64,000 bases of DNA from Aulostomus chinensis (lineage: Eukaryota > Chordata > Actinopteri > Syngnathiformes > Aulostomidae): assembly GCA_037954235.1 (NCBI GenBank), contig JBBMOA010000017.1, forward strand, positions 22,341,527-22,405,526, in the 5' to 3' direction. A program made the translations under genes and the position numbers. Position 1 is the stretch's first letter, and every line of letters starts with the position of its first letter. The notes under the pieces are model-generated. The model was given only the letters and a program-made list of their open reading frames with translations, was not told the DNA's origin and made no database searches. This document shows, piece after piece, positions 9,690 to 24,300 of this stretch.

Positions 9690-12600
9690 CTTCATTGCTG
9701 CCACTGATCTCCATTACGGACAACAAGGAGTGACACATTTAAAATGAAATACGTCACTGACTCGTTCTTCGGAATCCAGAGCAATTTCGTTTGCTTCAGT
9801 CAATTGGAATGAAAAAGTAAGTGGATTTACTTTCCCAGGTCTGGACAGAGTGAGAAAAGGGTGAAGCGTTCGTGATTTTGTGGAATGTTGTAATGTTGTG
9901 TTGGGGGGGGCAGATAATTTAGTTGAGCCTCCAAAGTTTATAAATCCAGACTAGTTCATGAAGCGAGACGTAACCATTACAAGCATGAAAAAATTCAACA
10001 CAAAAGATAATATTTAGATTATTCCTGGCAAAGGAGAAAAGCTTGAAAGCAATTTATTAATGCCCTCTGAATTATATGAAACTGTAGCCTCCATCTGTTA
10101 TATTAGGCTTGTGGATAAACAGGAGCAGAACCAGGCCAGTGGAAAAGAAACCTTTTGGAAAGCTAATGTTATTTTTTTAGTGTTTGTTCTTCGTTCTACG
10201 CCATCATCATCTTTTTGTTGTCCTTTCTTAATTCTAAACTTACGTTATCTTTTGTTGTTTTCTCATAGTTCTACACCAATGTTATATTTTGCTGTTTTTA
10301 ACGTAGTTCTACTGCGCTTTAACAGGCCAATATATCTCTTTCAACAGCCGGTAAGAGTGAATATTTGTAATTAGCTATTTTTTGGAATACTTTAGGCGGA
10401 TCATTTGAGACAAGACCGCCTCAGGAGTCTGCAGACCCCTGCTTTCAATTACAACTCAGCCTGTATATTTATTTCCATGAAGTTACCAAGAGTCGCATCT
10501 TTGAGAAAAGACAAAGAGTCAGGTCAGGGTCTCACCATGTGGCTCTGCTGAGACTGCGTGGCACCGTACACAGTGATGCCATTGGCTGGTGGCGCCAGCT
10601 GTGGTGTGTCTGACTGGATAAAGCCCCGTCTGTCGATGAGACTGGTTAGACAGAAACAGACAGAGAGGAAAAGTATTGTTGGTGGCCGTTCATTCACAAA
10701 TATTACACAGGATTAGCAGAGTGCAAATGGCCAAGTGACACTGCATTGTTATAAGAGACAATGGTGTGAAAGTGGACGTGTGCTGTGGTGACGTGACGTC
10801 CCGCTGTGAGTGAATCATTATTTCTGTCCTGTCGTTATTGCTACACAGCTGGCTAGAAACAACTCACTGAATTATGCATTTACATGTGTGAGGTCATAGG
10901 CCAGATTAATGTGTTACTGGCTGTTCATCAGCCAGATGAAGGCTGATCTGAAACCGAGGAGGCAGGCACCACAGCTGGATCAGTCTGCTTGTCAAGTAAT
11001 GTCAGGAGGAAATCATTTAAAGGAACACACCAACTTTTGGGAAATGTGCTTGTTGTCCATTAGTTTTTAGAGCCAGACAAGCAGATAAATACTCCTCTTT
11101 CGTGTTGGGTAGATAACGGCGCTCCAGACCCCCACCTGATGGCTGACTGCTAGTTAGCTTAGCTGCAACGAATGCTAATGGTAGATCATTTTGAAAGAAT
11201 ACTGAATATATTTGATGACTTTTGAGAAGGCTTTTCTCAACTGTACCGCTGCTAGTGTTCATTGAATCTAAGCTAACTTGCAGTCAGCCATCTGATGGGT
11301 GGTCTGGAGCACCGTAATCTACTCAAGAGGAGAGAGGGGTATTTAATATCTAAAAATGACGTACAATAAGCGTATTTTCCGAAGAGGTGACTGTGTTCCT
11401 TTAAAAGAAACTGTTGGACGGGAGTTCCAGTGAGACTGAAATGAATTCAGGTGGAAATATTTTACTAGAATCACAAACACAGGCAATCTATAGCAGCTGC
11501 TTTGTGTGCTGCTGGTATCAGAATGTCTGCAAATGTGGTTAGGAAGCAGGAGCATAAAAACATATAGGCTGATGCCTTCGAAAATATGAGTCAAGGTCTC
11601 AGCGGAAAATGAAATGCAAGAGATTTCGTCCAAAGAAACATAGCCCAAGGCTGAGTCTCACCATTCCTCTCCTCTGTGGTGGACCCAGCTGTGAAATGCA
11701 GCCACTAACACACACATTGCAGCCACCTGTACCATCAGAAGACTCTCCTTTGCCACCCACCAGTCTTAACTGATGAATCATGTTTTTCGATGACCACAGC
11801 AGAGTGCAGCTGAGAATGTTGACTCGAACCTCCATCACTAATCCTCCTGGACTTTGCTAGAGTATGTGCGCCGATGGATATATTTAGTACACTTACGCAT
11901 TCCTTTGTTAGGAACATCAGGTCTAACTGATGAGAAGCGACACTGTGACAAATGACACTCGCCTGACAACCTGACAGATGTGGTGATACCCCTCCGTGCG
12001 CTTGATTTCAGTTTCAATCGATCCTTTTTATCCCTTCATGTTTGATTGCAATGGCAGCTAGGATCAGTTTCTTCTCCACAGGGCTGAACTTGAGAGGATG
12101 TGCTACACTGGTGACGATGCGTGTCTCTAAGATTTTTTTTTTTAAAAAGTAAAGTGCGACTTAAAGGCTGAGAGACTCCATGACGTCTTGACAGCACGAG
12201 TGTTTTATCTTCAAAGTAGGCACGGTGGCAAGTGAAGATAAGAGATAGGAGGTATCTCTGTTTAGCAGGTAAGTAAGAACATATTTATATCTTTCATAAA
12301 AAACAAAACAAGATGGAATGAAAGAAAGATATTCAAGTCGGAGAATTCAACAACCAGAGTTTTGTGGATGAGCAATGAGAAATGCTTACGTGAAAGAAGC
12401 TGGGAGGAACAGTGTGATGACGTTTACGGTCACATGGACATGAGAGTGCATCTGTGGCAGTAGGGTGTATTTTTATGAAATCACATGAACGGCAAAAGTG
12501 TGAAATTGAATATAACTAGCCAACTTTGATCTTAGATTTGGTTTGAAAAAGAGCTACAAATCCGTTCGGCTCTTGCTCCATCTTGGTGGCTATGTATAGA

Positions 12601-15600
12601 GAGAAGGCTGCGAGGCAGGCTCAATTCAAAGCAGCTCCTCACATCAAAAGGAGTCTTGACTAACACTTCTATTTAAACCCCCTCACAAAATGGAAAATGA
12701 CAATGAGGGAAAAACAGGTGCCGTGACCTATTACAGTGAAGGTGAAAAATTAGCGTAGGGAGCTCGTCACAGCAGTGAAAGATGGAGTCTGGGAATATGT
12801 GTATCACCTCATAAATACTCTCATACTCGCTGACAAACATCATACCTTGGTGGCAGAGGTCCACACAGTGCTGCACAGCAGTTGGTGAATATATTGCCAT
12901 GGCTGTAGGGGTTATAGTTGTCCTTCCCTCTTTTCGAAGACCATGAACCTTTTATCTGGAGGAGACGACAACATCATCCGTCACAGCGTCATTGGGACAA
13001 ACAGATATCTCCAGTGTAACTGGAGGACAAGTCTAGAGTCTGGCTGACACAGATTATATTTTCAGTGCCAGGTCCAGACAATTTGGGCTCATATGGGGTT
13101 CAAACTCCACATTTGGTGTCTGGAGCGCAGCTGAGCAAACGGCGCTCACCAGTCCACCTTTAGAGAAGTTAAAGGTACTAAGAGCTAGCTTTGGGCAGTT
13201 AACATGCTTCTGTTAGCCTTTATTATGTCTAATAAAAGGTTGCTACAACAACAACAACAAAAATAAATGCAAGTTTTTATATTGTAAATTTAAAAATACT
13301 TTAAAAAACAACAATACAAAAATATCTGAATCTAAAGACTTGTGATGATTGGTTAAATCTACAAAAAAAACTGAAATATAGGTCAAATAATTTTTACATT
13401 ATTGCACAGGTACAATGTGCTTTTATTAATTATCAGTCATCTTTAGTGGAAAGATTTCATTAAATTTTGTTTTATTTGCCACACACATAAAAAAAATGTA
13501 TAGCTTTAAAATATATCACCTCCAAAAAGCTGCGGCTAAAACGCCCACACAAAAAATTTGTAAATACAGTTGAAATGGTAACCTCTTAAACAATAAAACT
13601 ATATATTTGATAGGGAAATAAACTGAACAGGTGTTAAGCACTGCCAATTCACTTTATTTCATACTCTGACTGGGCAATTTGACAGCATGTGAAAGAGATT
13701 TGGCTACAGTTTCCACCACAGTCAGCAGTATTAATTGAATTTACAGTTAACAGTTACTGTACTGTGGTCAGATATCCCAGTAGTGGTACACAATATATCT
13801 GAAGCACTGATGTCTATTTTATATTAATACTTACGTCTTCGTTGGTGGTCTGGTTGGAGCTGATCAGGTAAGTATGGAAGCCTGAGAGGCCCACTATAGA
13901 CCAGACGGAGAAGAAGCAAACCACCACTTCCAACACAGTAACACAATGAAGTCAAGGAATAATGAAGTCCTCCAGTTTCTACTTCATCTAGCGTTTCATT
14001 ATTTAGTGTAACAGATGACCATATGAAAGCCCCTGCAGAAGCAGAGAGCGCACATCATAAACCCACACAGAGTCAGCATGGATACAAACTGGTGCATGCT
14101 CCAACAGCTAGCATATTGACCTATAGCCTGGGGACTGTCATTGTCCTGCCAATGCTTCTTTGTTACCAGTTCATTTGGCTGGGGCGGCACAACACTGCTC
14201 ATTTTCTCTGCTCTAAATATAGCACTGAGATCATAAAATGCTGCTAAGATAACATCTTTAGAAAAAATACATAACTCCTAAAATAAACTCTACATTAAGA
14301 CCAATATAAACTCCCCATCTAGCAAAACAGAGGAATTACTTGAACACATAACTAGAGACACTCGCTTTGCTCTGCTCTCCCCTTATCCAACTCTTTGTCA
14401 GAGTCTTTCACTTCTTTGCGAGGACAAACAACTCTAGTACCTCTTTATTAAGTTCTGCAGGACATGGACTGTTATCTGCTACGCTTGGCACACAATTTTC
14501 CGGCAGAGACCCAGTTATCACACCCAGCCATAGAGCGAGGAGCAGTTCCATGCCCCTACGCTCTCCTCTTGTGACTGTTGTGTAGTAGCCTGATTCTGAA
14601 CCGCCTAATCAATTCCTGGTACTGGATCCTGGTCCTATTATTAAATATTCAGCGAAGCAGGCAAGCAACATGGCAGGCCATAAACTTTGTCTCAAAATGA
14701 ACTAATGCCAGATGGATGATAGGAATTGAGGACAGCAAGAAGCAGAGCAGACGAATTCATCTCTATTTACTGTAAAACTACCTTGAACCAGGCCCTGGTA
14801 AAACCTCCTGAGCTCTCCAGTCTGACGAACACCTCATCCTGAATATCATGTACAGTTCTAAACTCCATTATCATTTTTATTTTCTCTCGAGATGTACCAA
14901 TCCAGATTTTTTTCCATTTCAATACCAGATCTTTTTTTATTCAACTGTTTTTGAAAGCATTATGTTACAGGTTACATTATGAAGCAGTAGTAAAACACGC
15001 AGAGAGCAAAAAAATTGACAGAAATGCATTAAATTTAAATGTATTCCAGAACAATTTCGTTGAACTGTAAGTCTGTACTGTAAGACACTGGATCAGTATG
15101 AGGACCGGCGCCTTCATGAAGTCAGCTGATACGTGAATAACATCGGTAACTACTATCTTCATCATGACGACATTCAAATATTTTAAACTTGCATTTGAGT
15201 TTGGTTTCTGGCACAACCTTACCAACCTCCAAGGTGCATGGAGAATGAAAGAGATCACGGCGAGGTCAAAAAGCTCCAGCAGCACTAACCCGGAAGACCC
15301 TGATCAAGGCCACCAACCGAAACATGTTGGTCTAATAAAGTTGTTTGATCAACTGCAAGTGCTGCTGGCACTTTCTGACCTCGCCTCGCTTGGATTTTCC
15401 ACAGTCCACTGGGTGTTGAGACAATAAGCTGACTTATAGAGTAATTGTAGCAGCTGGGTCTTAAGAAGACTCTCACACACTTGGCATCTATCGCGTAGAC
15501 ACACCCTAATCTCACTCACACAACATCTCTGAAGAGGGAAGCCATATGAAATCAAAGAAACACGGAATCAACTGGCAGAGGCAGAGGAGCTGGCCTGTGT

Positions 15601-16713
15601 GCTGTACACGACCAGACCAGTGGGATGGGATTAATCAGCCGTGCACCAGTCATGCAACGACTACAACCCTGCAGAATACGGCATGAGCAGTGGATGGAAA
15701 TACTTTCAGAGGCATTTTCTGCGAATGCTTCCAGACCTACACAAGAACCTGGGTGCACCATAATTTAAATGACGTTGACAGTAAAACAAAGCAACCAAGT
15801 CACATTATGAAGAGAACACAACAAAAGACAGACAAAAAACATGTTTGACAGTAAATGTCAAATCTTGAATTTTAGTAAAAGGATATCTGGCAGGGCTATC
15901 TTTTAGTGCACTGAGGAAGCCGTTTTCATGGGAGCCTGTGGAGGAAGAAAGGCAGAGTTTCGGTTAGAACACTGTGCAATTGTGTCCTCAGCGGTATAGA
16001 CACCTCAAGAAGTATTGCATGACAGCCTCAGGCAACTTTGAATGAAAAAGCTGGTATCAAATAATGTGTACTACACACCCTGGAGCCATTACCTGCTGCA
16101 AACACTTACTTGGTTGAAGTGTAAACAAGATGAACTGAGCTGGGCAGAGTGCCCACTTAAATTGACACTCCAATTTAAACTTCCATCTGTGATGAGGGGG
16201 AAGATGCAGCCAGTGGAGCCACCAAAAAGTAAATGTTGGTCAGTTGTATGTGACTGTGGCCACATGTCTGTGGCTCCAATCAGCCAGCTCAATCAGAGTT
16301 GTTTTGCCTTTTAATTATAGCAAACTCAGACGAGTTCAGAGATAAAATGCTGAGACTGAGGCTCCCAATGTTAGTGCTGGAGGAGCGGAGGCACCTTTTG
16401 ATTTGAAGCATTAGAAATGTCAAGCAGGTTTTGCCAGAGTAAGTAACATGCTCTTCCCCTTGCTCTGAAATTCACGAAGAGAACAAAAGAATTCAGACTG
16501 CCGCCGTGTCTTTTTGCCACATTTGACAGCAGTCACGACTCGAAAGTGAAACTGTACACAGAAAAGATCAAAGAATGCAGGAAAGCTTCGTAACTGATTT
16601 AAAAAAAAAAAAGTATTAATGAGCCCTGCAGTTTCCCATACTAATCTGAGCTAGTATTTCTTTCTCCAATGCAACGTTGACACACAGACTGTCAGTTATG
16701 CATTCACACAACA

Positions 16714-16752
<39 letters not shown>

Positions 16753-19700
16753 ACACACACACGCCACAGTCTGCTCCCAGCAGGAAAGATGGTAACAAGC
16801 CAGAACACTGCAGTATTTCATAACGCCCACTTACAACCTGCTGTGTGTCTGTGTGTGCATGTGTGCCATGCACAAGCCCCCCCCCCCCATACTTACTTAA
16901 AATGATGTGTGTAATGACAAAGGCAAAGATGAAGATGGTGAGGAAGGAGAGGGAGAGGATGAACATGTAGAAGAAACGGTAGTTCCTCCTTCCCACGCAG
17001 TTTCCCACCCAGGGACAGTGGTGGTCAAAACGCTCTACATGGACAAAGAGAGACAGACGAGGGGAGAGAGTCAAATAATTATTTTACATATAAAGTCTTT
17101 TCATCTCAGCTCACTGCTGCCACATCTCTTATTCTCTTGTCTGAGGTTTCCAGTATTTATTCATTTTTATACCTGTATGTAGAACTCAGAAATCTCCAGA
17201 AAACATCTTAATGTCAGAAACCAGACATCTCTATTTTAAATAACCAGGTTACTTCAGTGTATGTAAACACACAGCGTAAGTTTGAATCTGTGGGAAATTT
17301 GAGGGGAAAAGAATCGTCCCACTGGATCTAGGCATAATATACACATTTTTCACATAGTGCAAACTAGCTATTTATATAAACTAGCTCATAAAAGAATCTA
17401 GTTGGCCGACATGTCTGAAAAACTCTCACGGTCACTGTGGAACTGTGTGAGGGTTAAAGATACTTGGTCAACAGACGAATTCCCTCCAGCAACAACAGAA
17501 TATTTTAGGACAATTGAGGGATTGTAAAGGCAAAAAGTCAAACAAGAGGTGTTTTACTAGAAAAGTGTGGACAAGAATGCTGTATGTCGTTCGCAGAGAT
17601 CCCGAGTGACTCGGCTAGAAGACTTTGACAGTGTTCAACTTTTTGAATGCCAACAAAGTGTTATTCAATAGCACAGAGAAATGTAGGGGAAATGCATTCA
17701 GATTCAGATGAGTGAGAGTTACTTTATTAACAGACGTCAGGAGCAGCTCCAGCACATGTGTCGTTTCACGGAATGCTCCAGATATGCAGAGTTTCACTGT
17801 TAGTGTGCTTATTTAATTAGAAGAGGATGGAGGGGGAAAGTTACAATATTCAAATCAGATTAATACATGAGTCAAGGCAAAGGTTTTTAATATTGGAAAA
17901 GTCAGGATGTGATTTTACACTCCACCTTGAGGTAATTCAAAAGGATAAGAGAAGGCTCATTGCTTTTAAAATATCTAATTTTACCTTCAACCCTCAAACC
18001 CACGAGACAGTAGATGGATACCGGGGGTGAAAACTGCCTGTGTAGCAGCGTCTTCCCTATGACGATGATTTTTAAAGTGGAGTCAAAAGCTTGAAACTGC
18101 AACAAATTCGATTTTATGCTGATCTAATGCTAGTCTGTGTTAATTTATTTAATTGTTTGATTATAAAACACAATTTCCTGAGGACCAGCATCAAAGCCTC
18201 ATCTGATGTCCTCCAATTAAAGCGATGCATTTAGCTTGAAGCTAATGGAGAAAGATGGCTAACAATAGCTACAGAAGCAAAACAACAGCAGAACTGTCCA
18301 AAGTGTGTTTGTTTACAAAGACAAGGGCATCATTCACTATATACCATGTCTTCTTTATCAGCTGTATGCACATTAATCCACAAACACTTTTATTTGAGCT
18401 CAAAACAACCAAACTGTAACCCTTCTAGTTGGATAACGGTTCTCCACAGTTGCTCACAATATCACCAAACTGCAAGTGTCACAGTTGTTTGTCTCTGTGT
18501 GTTGTTTACTTCATTTGGTGAAAAACTCATTTCAGCAAACAGACCAGAAATTATGTAAGCTTACATCAAATGTACAAAGCTGGCCTCTGTCTTCTACTGG
18601 AATATAAACACGAACAGATAAATCATCTTATATAATGTAAAGGGAAAATAGAGCAGGACTACATGGAAAGGGAAGTATTGTGTGTCTGTGTCATAATTCT
18701 GTACTCTTATAAGCTTCGACTGTCACTCCCGAGAGGATCGTCCTCCTAAAAAGGAAGCGACTCTGCCATAATCCTGTCCTCCATGTCCACTAGGGAGGTC
18801 CTATCCATTATGGCTGCTAACTTATTTAAGAGCTGGTGAGCCCCTTGGCATTTACAGCACAAGAGGCTGCAAGGGAGAGAGAGACTAGGGGAGCACTCAG
18901 CACCTAATGTGATCCCCAGTTTACACTTTAAAGGTATAATATGTAACGTTACACCTACACTGCCTCTAGCTGCTCCAACAATCTTCAGCTCTTTTATTAA
19001 TCTGCAATCTGAGACAGTCGAAAAACACATCAGCAACTGCTAATCTCAGTATAGGAAAACTAGAGGAACAGTGGATGGAAATAAGTAAAATCTACTCAGT
19101 ATAGTTTTGAAGCCGACAGACAGACAGACAATAATTTTCCCTACAAAGCATTAAAGTGTAGCAAAAATTCATCTAAATCCCCAAACTGTGGTTGGATTGC
19201 TCCAATTCTTTTGCGCTGCTACAGATCATCAGTAAGGATGTGCAAAATTTTCTACAACTTCTTCTCCCCTCCTTGGATAAAGCTAGAGGATACTTCCCAA
19301 CCAGCCTAGGGATGAAGGCATCGCTAATGGAGAGCAGCATTATAACTCTGACAACCCCAGCGATAGTAGCAGCATGTTGATTCCACTTATAGCCTGCTAG
19401 CTCACGAGTAGCCTGTTAGCTTGTTTTTGTTCGCAGTGTCCACAGTCATCGGAAATCCACAGCTGGTTATTCTTTTTTCCAATGTACTTGAGGCAAATAT
19501 GGGACCAAGTAAGGAGAAGCTTTGCGAACGCAAATTGGTTCATGGTCATTTCTGCAGAATATAAACACACTTTAAAGTTTGTTAAGAGACTTACTGCCTC
19601 CAAACAAACAGCTGGAGGTATTTGTGTAACGTAGACTTGAGGTTTGCATACATATGTCTATATGTGCTCACCTAATTGTATCATCGTAGTAAGATTCATG

Positions 19701-21301
19701 CAGTGCTGTTTCCTGATCACGTGGTTGTGAAACCTACAAAAGTGAATAATGAACCTAATGCTCATTTTCTTTCGGTTGCTCTCGTTGCAAATATTCTCTC
19801 CTCCGGGTGGATGCCAGTTTGTCCAGTGTATATTCTGTCTATTCCCTGTAGGTTTTCATCAGTAAGCTAAAAAATTTAACTTGGATTGAGATCTCAAAAA
19901 TGGTGACAATCTTTGTAACAGCAGATCAAACACAAATGATGTGTACTCCAGTTTGTGTTTTGTATATGTTGAGTGTTAATGTATGTGCCCGGGCAGTTCA
20001 AGGGTTGATATGCCAGCATTTTTATCAACTTTTTTTTTTACCAACTCATTATCATGGAGTTTTTGCTTGCGTGTTTGAAGAAACTAAGAGCCAAGTAAGG
20101 CAAAATTCATCAACCCAAACTTACATCAAATCATTTTTCACTCACCCACACAATTGTCACAGAGGCTGCAGTGGGAGGCACGAGGTGGTCTGAAGATTTT
20201 GCAGGTGAAGCAATACTTCAGCTTGACTGTTTGGCCATTGATGACCACCTCCTTGGTCCTGGGCGGAGGCCTGTAGCCCGTGCTGCCATTAGCCACATCT
20301 TGAGAGATGGAGAGAATAAAAAAGAGATGCTATGAGGGTATATTTATATTCCACCTACAACAGCTGCCTTAAAGAGGAAGAAACTTTTGAAAATCTTCAC
20401 TGAGATGAAGCCACGGTATCTTTACCTCTGATAAAAGATTCAAGTCATATTTCAAAGTACAACCTTCACCCGTTATTTTCAATGTCCCCACCTTTCTTGC
20501 TCTTTCCCCACATCTCCTGTACATAGACTAATGCTGTGTGTCAAAGTTGCTGGCCAGAAAAGCTGGTCCTGCTGATAACCAATTAACACCGCAGCCCTCA
20601 AAGGAGGGGCCACTTCCTTTTTTTAAAAAAAAAGAAAGAAAGAAAGAAAAGAGAAGAATCACACACGAAAGGTAGTTCTGATATTGTGAGCAGAAATTCT
20701 ACTATGCAACTCCAGATTATAATGCAAAAAGAAAATTGCAGCAAACCTCTCTGAATGTTTCCTGGTGCAGTGAGGCAGCAGTGATGACCGGTTAAATGCT
20801 ACAGATGAGAGGGATGATGGTGATTTTCAGGCCATAAAAAGGTAAAGACTGTATCCCATTATTACTCAGCTCACTTTGAGCACTTCCACATACCCGGACA
20901 GTGGGAGACAGTGTGTGTGTATGTGTAGGAAGATCATTCTGAGATCATTTGCACAGAAGGCCGTAGCACTGCTAACAATGGTGGATGAATGTGCGTCTGT
21001 GGGGGGATGTATATGGAGCGTGAGGCTTGTGTGGGTGTTTGACATTTCTAAAGGAGAGCAGAGGAAATGCTGCTAGTGAGTTCTGCTCTATTGAATTCGT
21101 CTCTTATTGTGATCAATGCATAGAGAGCGTTCCTCTCTCCCCTCTACACTCCCCATGCCCTCTCAGGAGACTCCACTGAGGGAAACAAAAACATGAGCGG
21201 AATGTGTGAACGATGTAAAGTACAATTCAGACAACTGTGTTTAACCACAAAGAATCATTATGTAGTTTTGGTATTAACAGTTAAAGTCAGAGTCAAAATC
21301 C

Positions 21302-21337
<36 letters not shown>

Positions 21338-24300
21338 GGGTGTGGGGGGGGGGGTCCAAAATACAGTACTAAATCAGATGCACTGGCGATATTACAATTA
21401 TCTTGTACTTATCTGAACATTTAGGCTACCTAGATGTGTCTTGTTAGAGGTTACTTGTCTTTCTGCTTTGTTTTTTTAAATGTCATTTGTCAATTTGCTA
21501 TATGACTAAAAGACTATAATGAATACTACACTAAATTAAACCTTTGTGCAATCAAATTTAAGTTAAAAAATAATTTAAAAAGTAATTTTACTCCCCCAAC
21601 ATCATTCCATCATTATCTGGGTAACATGTCATGATATTATCACACTCTGAGTTACTCTGTTACTTCTACCCAAGCTGGGGTCAGTTGTGATTGAAGTCAG
21701 TGAGAGTTGGGGAGCTGAATGTATTATATGTTCTGTATGTTTGCTGACCTGCCAGCGCCAGTCTGTCTCCTCTCCTAATATCACTTCGTACCTCAAGAGA
21801 CAATATTGAGTTAGGACATCATTAGGGAGAAGTAGCATTACTCCGAGCTTCCTCTGGATGCCTGGACTCCTCACTCAAACTTGTGGGCCAAGCCACCCAA
21901 CAAAGGAAACTAAGTTTGGTCTCTACCCAAAGCTTGTGACTGTACGTAAGGACTGGAACATACATCAGCTCCTTCTTCAAAACAGGCTCATGCAGTTGTA
22001 AATTACTGATTATTCCATTCTGTCCCCCCCAAACAAACTTGAGATACCTCCTAAGATCTCACTACACTCAAGGAAGTAGCTCCGTCTGGTAATGTTCTGC
22101 CCCTAATTGTTTGGAATGTTGGGTATGACGCACTAGATAATTAGCAAACTTAAATATTTAAATGGCAAATATGAAACCCCAGTTGACTTTGGATGTTTAC
22201 ACAAAGAGAGAAAAGATGCTTGTGTCTAAATTTAATGCCTTTTAAGCCTTTACAGAGATAAATCTGTGCAAATCAGAGCAGTTGCGAAATTCTTCAAAAC
22301 TAATGCTTCACAGTTCACTGGACACTGGTAAGTTTTCCAAGAAGCTGTAAAATCATTTGACATAAAACGTATTAAATGAAACCCTTTCAGTAGAAGCTCA
22401 GAAAAAGTCCCCATCCAGAAATAGAATTCTTGTGCAGATTTTAAAAGTCTGAATAGAGTCTGTGGTTGATCATCCATTACAGTGGAGAACATTGGGTCTG
22501 TAGGATAGGATCTTGTGCATTTCATTTCGAAATATGAAAATCAGGCAATTAACAGATATGCTTCAAATTCAATGGGTTCTTCCTGCTGACCGACACAAAG
22601 AAACCAACATATGCAGGTGACAACTTCAGCTCCTCAGTACAGATATAAAAACAACAACTTCAAAGCACGAGGTTTTATTTTTTAACAACAGTTGAGACTC
22701 TCCGCCCATCTCAAAAACAACAGAAAGTATGTGGTATGAAATTTCTTGGTTCATCAACCATCAAATTGCAGCCCAGCCTTAAATATCTAACTGCCATTGT
22801 ATTTCAACACAGTGTCCTAGAAACCATCTGTGGTAGGAAACCTCAACAAGCCCATCAACATTCACAACACTTGTTTGCAGATGCCTGCAGGGTCAAAGTG
22901 GGCGAGCAGGGATATCAAAGTAGCTTTCCTGTTGAACAAATCCATTTATACACTTAGCCATCCTGGCAGCTGGAGCTCCCTCATATATCAGTGTCCAGAG
23001 GGAGATACCTCAGAGAGATGGACCGGGCCAAAAAGTTAAGAGCTAGAAAAGAAGGCCAGGTAGACTGGGAAGTGATTTAGCAGAAAAAAAAACACAAACA
23101 CATCTGCATACACAAAAGCTTAATGAGGGTTCAATGTCATTCAGATTCTGTTAGGCGTTGTCTGGTGGGGTATGAGGGGAAACTAATTGCTATCCTTCTG
23201 TGTATGTGCGGGAGATATTTTATTGGACAGCATTTAAAGCAGATGTGCCAGCGCTTTTCCAAAAAACACTGGGATTTTTTTTTTTTTTTGCTGCAAAGCT
23301 TTTTTCGGTATGGATACAATGCAAGGCAGTTGTATTAATAATTTATTCTCATTTTTCATTGCTAATTCAGCACTAATTTTCTTTCTAGCTGGTTCTTTTT
23401 TTTGCTCTGAAGATACCACATAATGAAAAATAGATAAATGTTGCAGTATGAATGAAATAGATGAAGAAACCTATAAATTGTCAGGCAAGTAAGCAATAAA
23501 AAAAAATAAAAAAACATGGCCTAAAACATATGCAAAACAGCATACTGTCTCTGACATCATGTGCACCTCTAGTCATTTGTTCGAAGGAAAGTTGTAGAGA
23601 TATCATGTAACTTTTTTGAGTCAAATTTATTGCATGGCCTATAAAAAAAACAACAAAGTGTAAAATATATGGAGCAGTCGGTTTGGAATGAGGACTGTCA
23701 TAACAAGCAGCCACTTACAAATAACTGCACCAAAACACAAAGCCAAGAGTCAATAAATTACTTCTGAATCGCTTATGGCCCACCATTAACAAAAAGAACA
23801 TGATCCACAAATTATGTATCATGTCGTAAAAATGGGACATTTGTATTTTATAGTTCTGGCACTGAGTTATGTCCAGTGATCATTTTTGAAAACAGAGTGG
23901 ATGTGCGTTTATATCAATTAATATGAAATACATCTCTGTATCTCTACAGTGTCCAGGAAAGACCATTTTTGGCAGAATGCTGCATTCCATGCACACATAA
24001 GTATATAAATGTCTACGTCACACTTCAATACGCCACCGAGATCAGAATACACATCTGATTCTGATAATACTCTGACTATGGCTGTCTTTGGGTTGAGGCA
24101 GACAAAAAATTCTATAAAACACTGCAGTGTCTTACTCAGATATTTAATCAGGTTACTATCAGAATATTTCCATCGAAACATAGCCAAGAAGAAGGCATGA
24201 CAATATCCAAAGCTTGACTAAAAAAAAAAAAAAAGGGTGAAGTATCAGGGTATTGGTATTCTCATTGTTAGTGTGTGTGCCAGTAAAACAGCCAGATTCT

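Larger units (their letters stand above)
3451..10535 (-). other. zdhhc14: zdhhc14 intron 8
   Basis: No exon of another gene is seen. It holds the LINE at 4286-5332, repeat R1 copy 3 (7257-7368), a GT microsatellite (6457-6530) and a CA microsatellite (9647-9689). The rest is AT-rich unique-looking sequence in which I see nothing to name. Confidence 0.7.
13938..15886 (-). other. zdhhc14: zdhhc14 intron 5, U12-type AT-AC
   Basis: A 1,949-base intron with AT and AC termini and U12 consensus signals. It contains the 27-bp inverted repeat at 15259-15385. No coding content is recognised. Confidence 0.85.

Noticed and set aside
13835..13934. A conventional AG acceptor inside TTGGAAG for zdhhc14 exon 6
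   Set aside because: It would drop conserved VLE, break the phase with exon 5 and still lack a GT donor at the other end. The AC boundary with U12 signals explains all three.
18931..19080. Possible hAT-like element starting AAAGGTATAATATGTAACGT
   Set aside because: The start resembles a common fish repeat, but I could not find a reverse-complement end or a target duplication.
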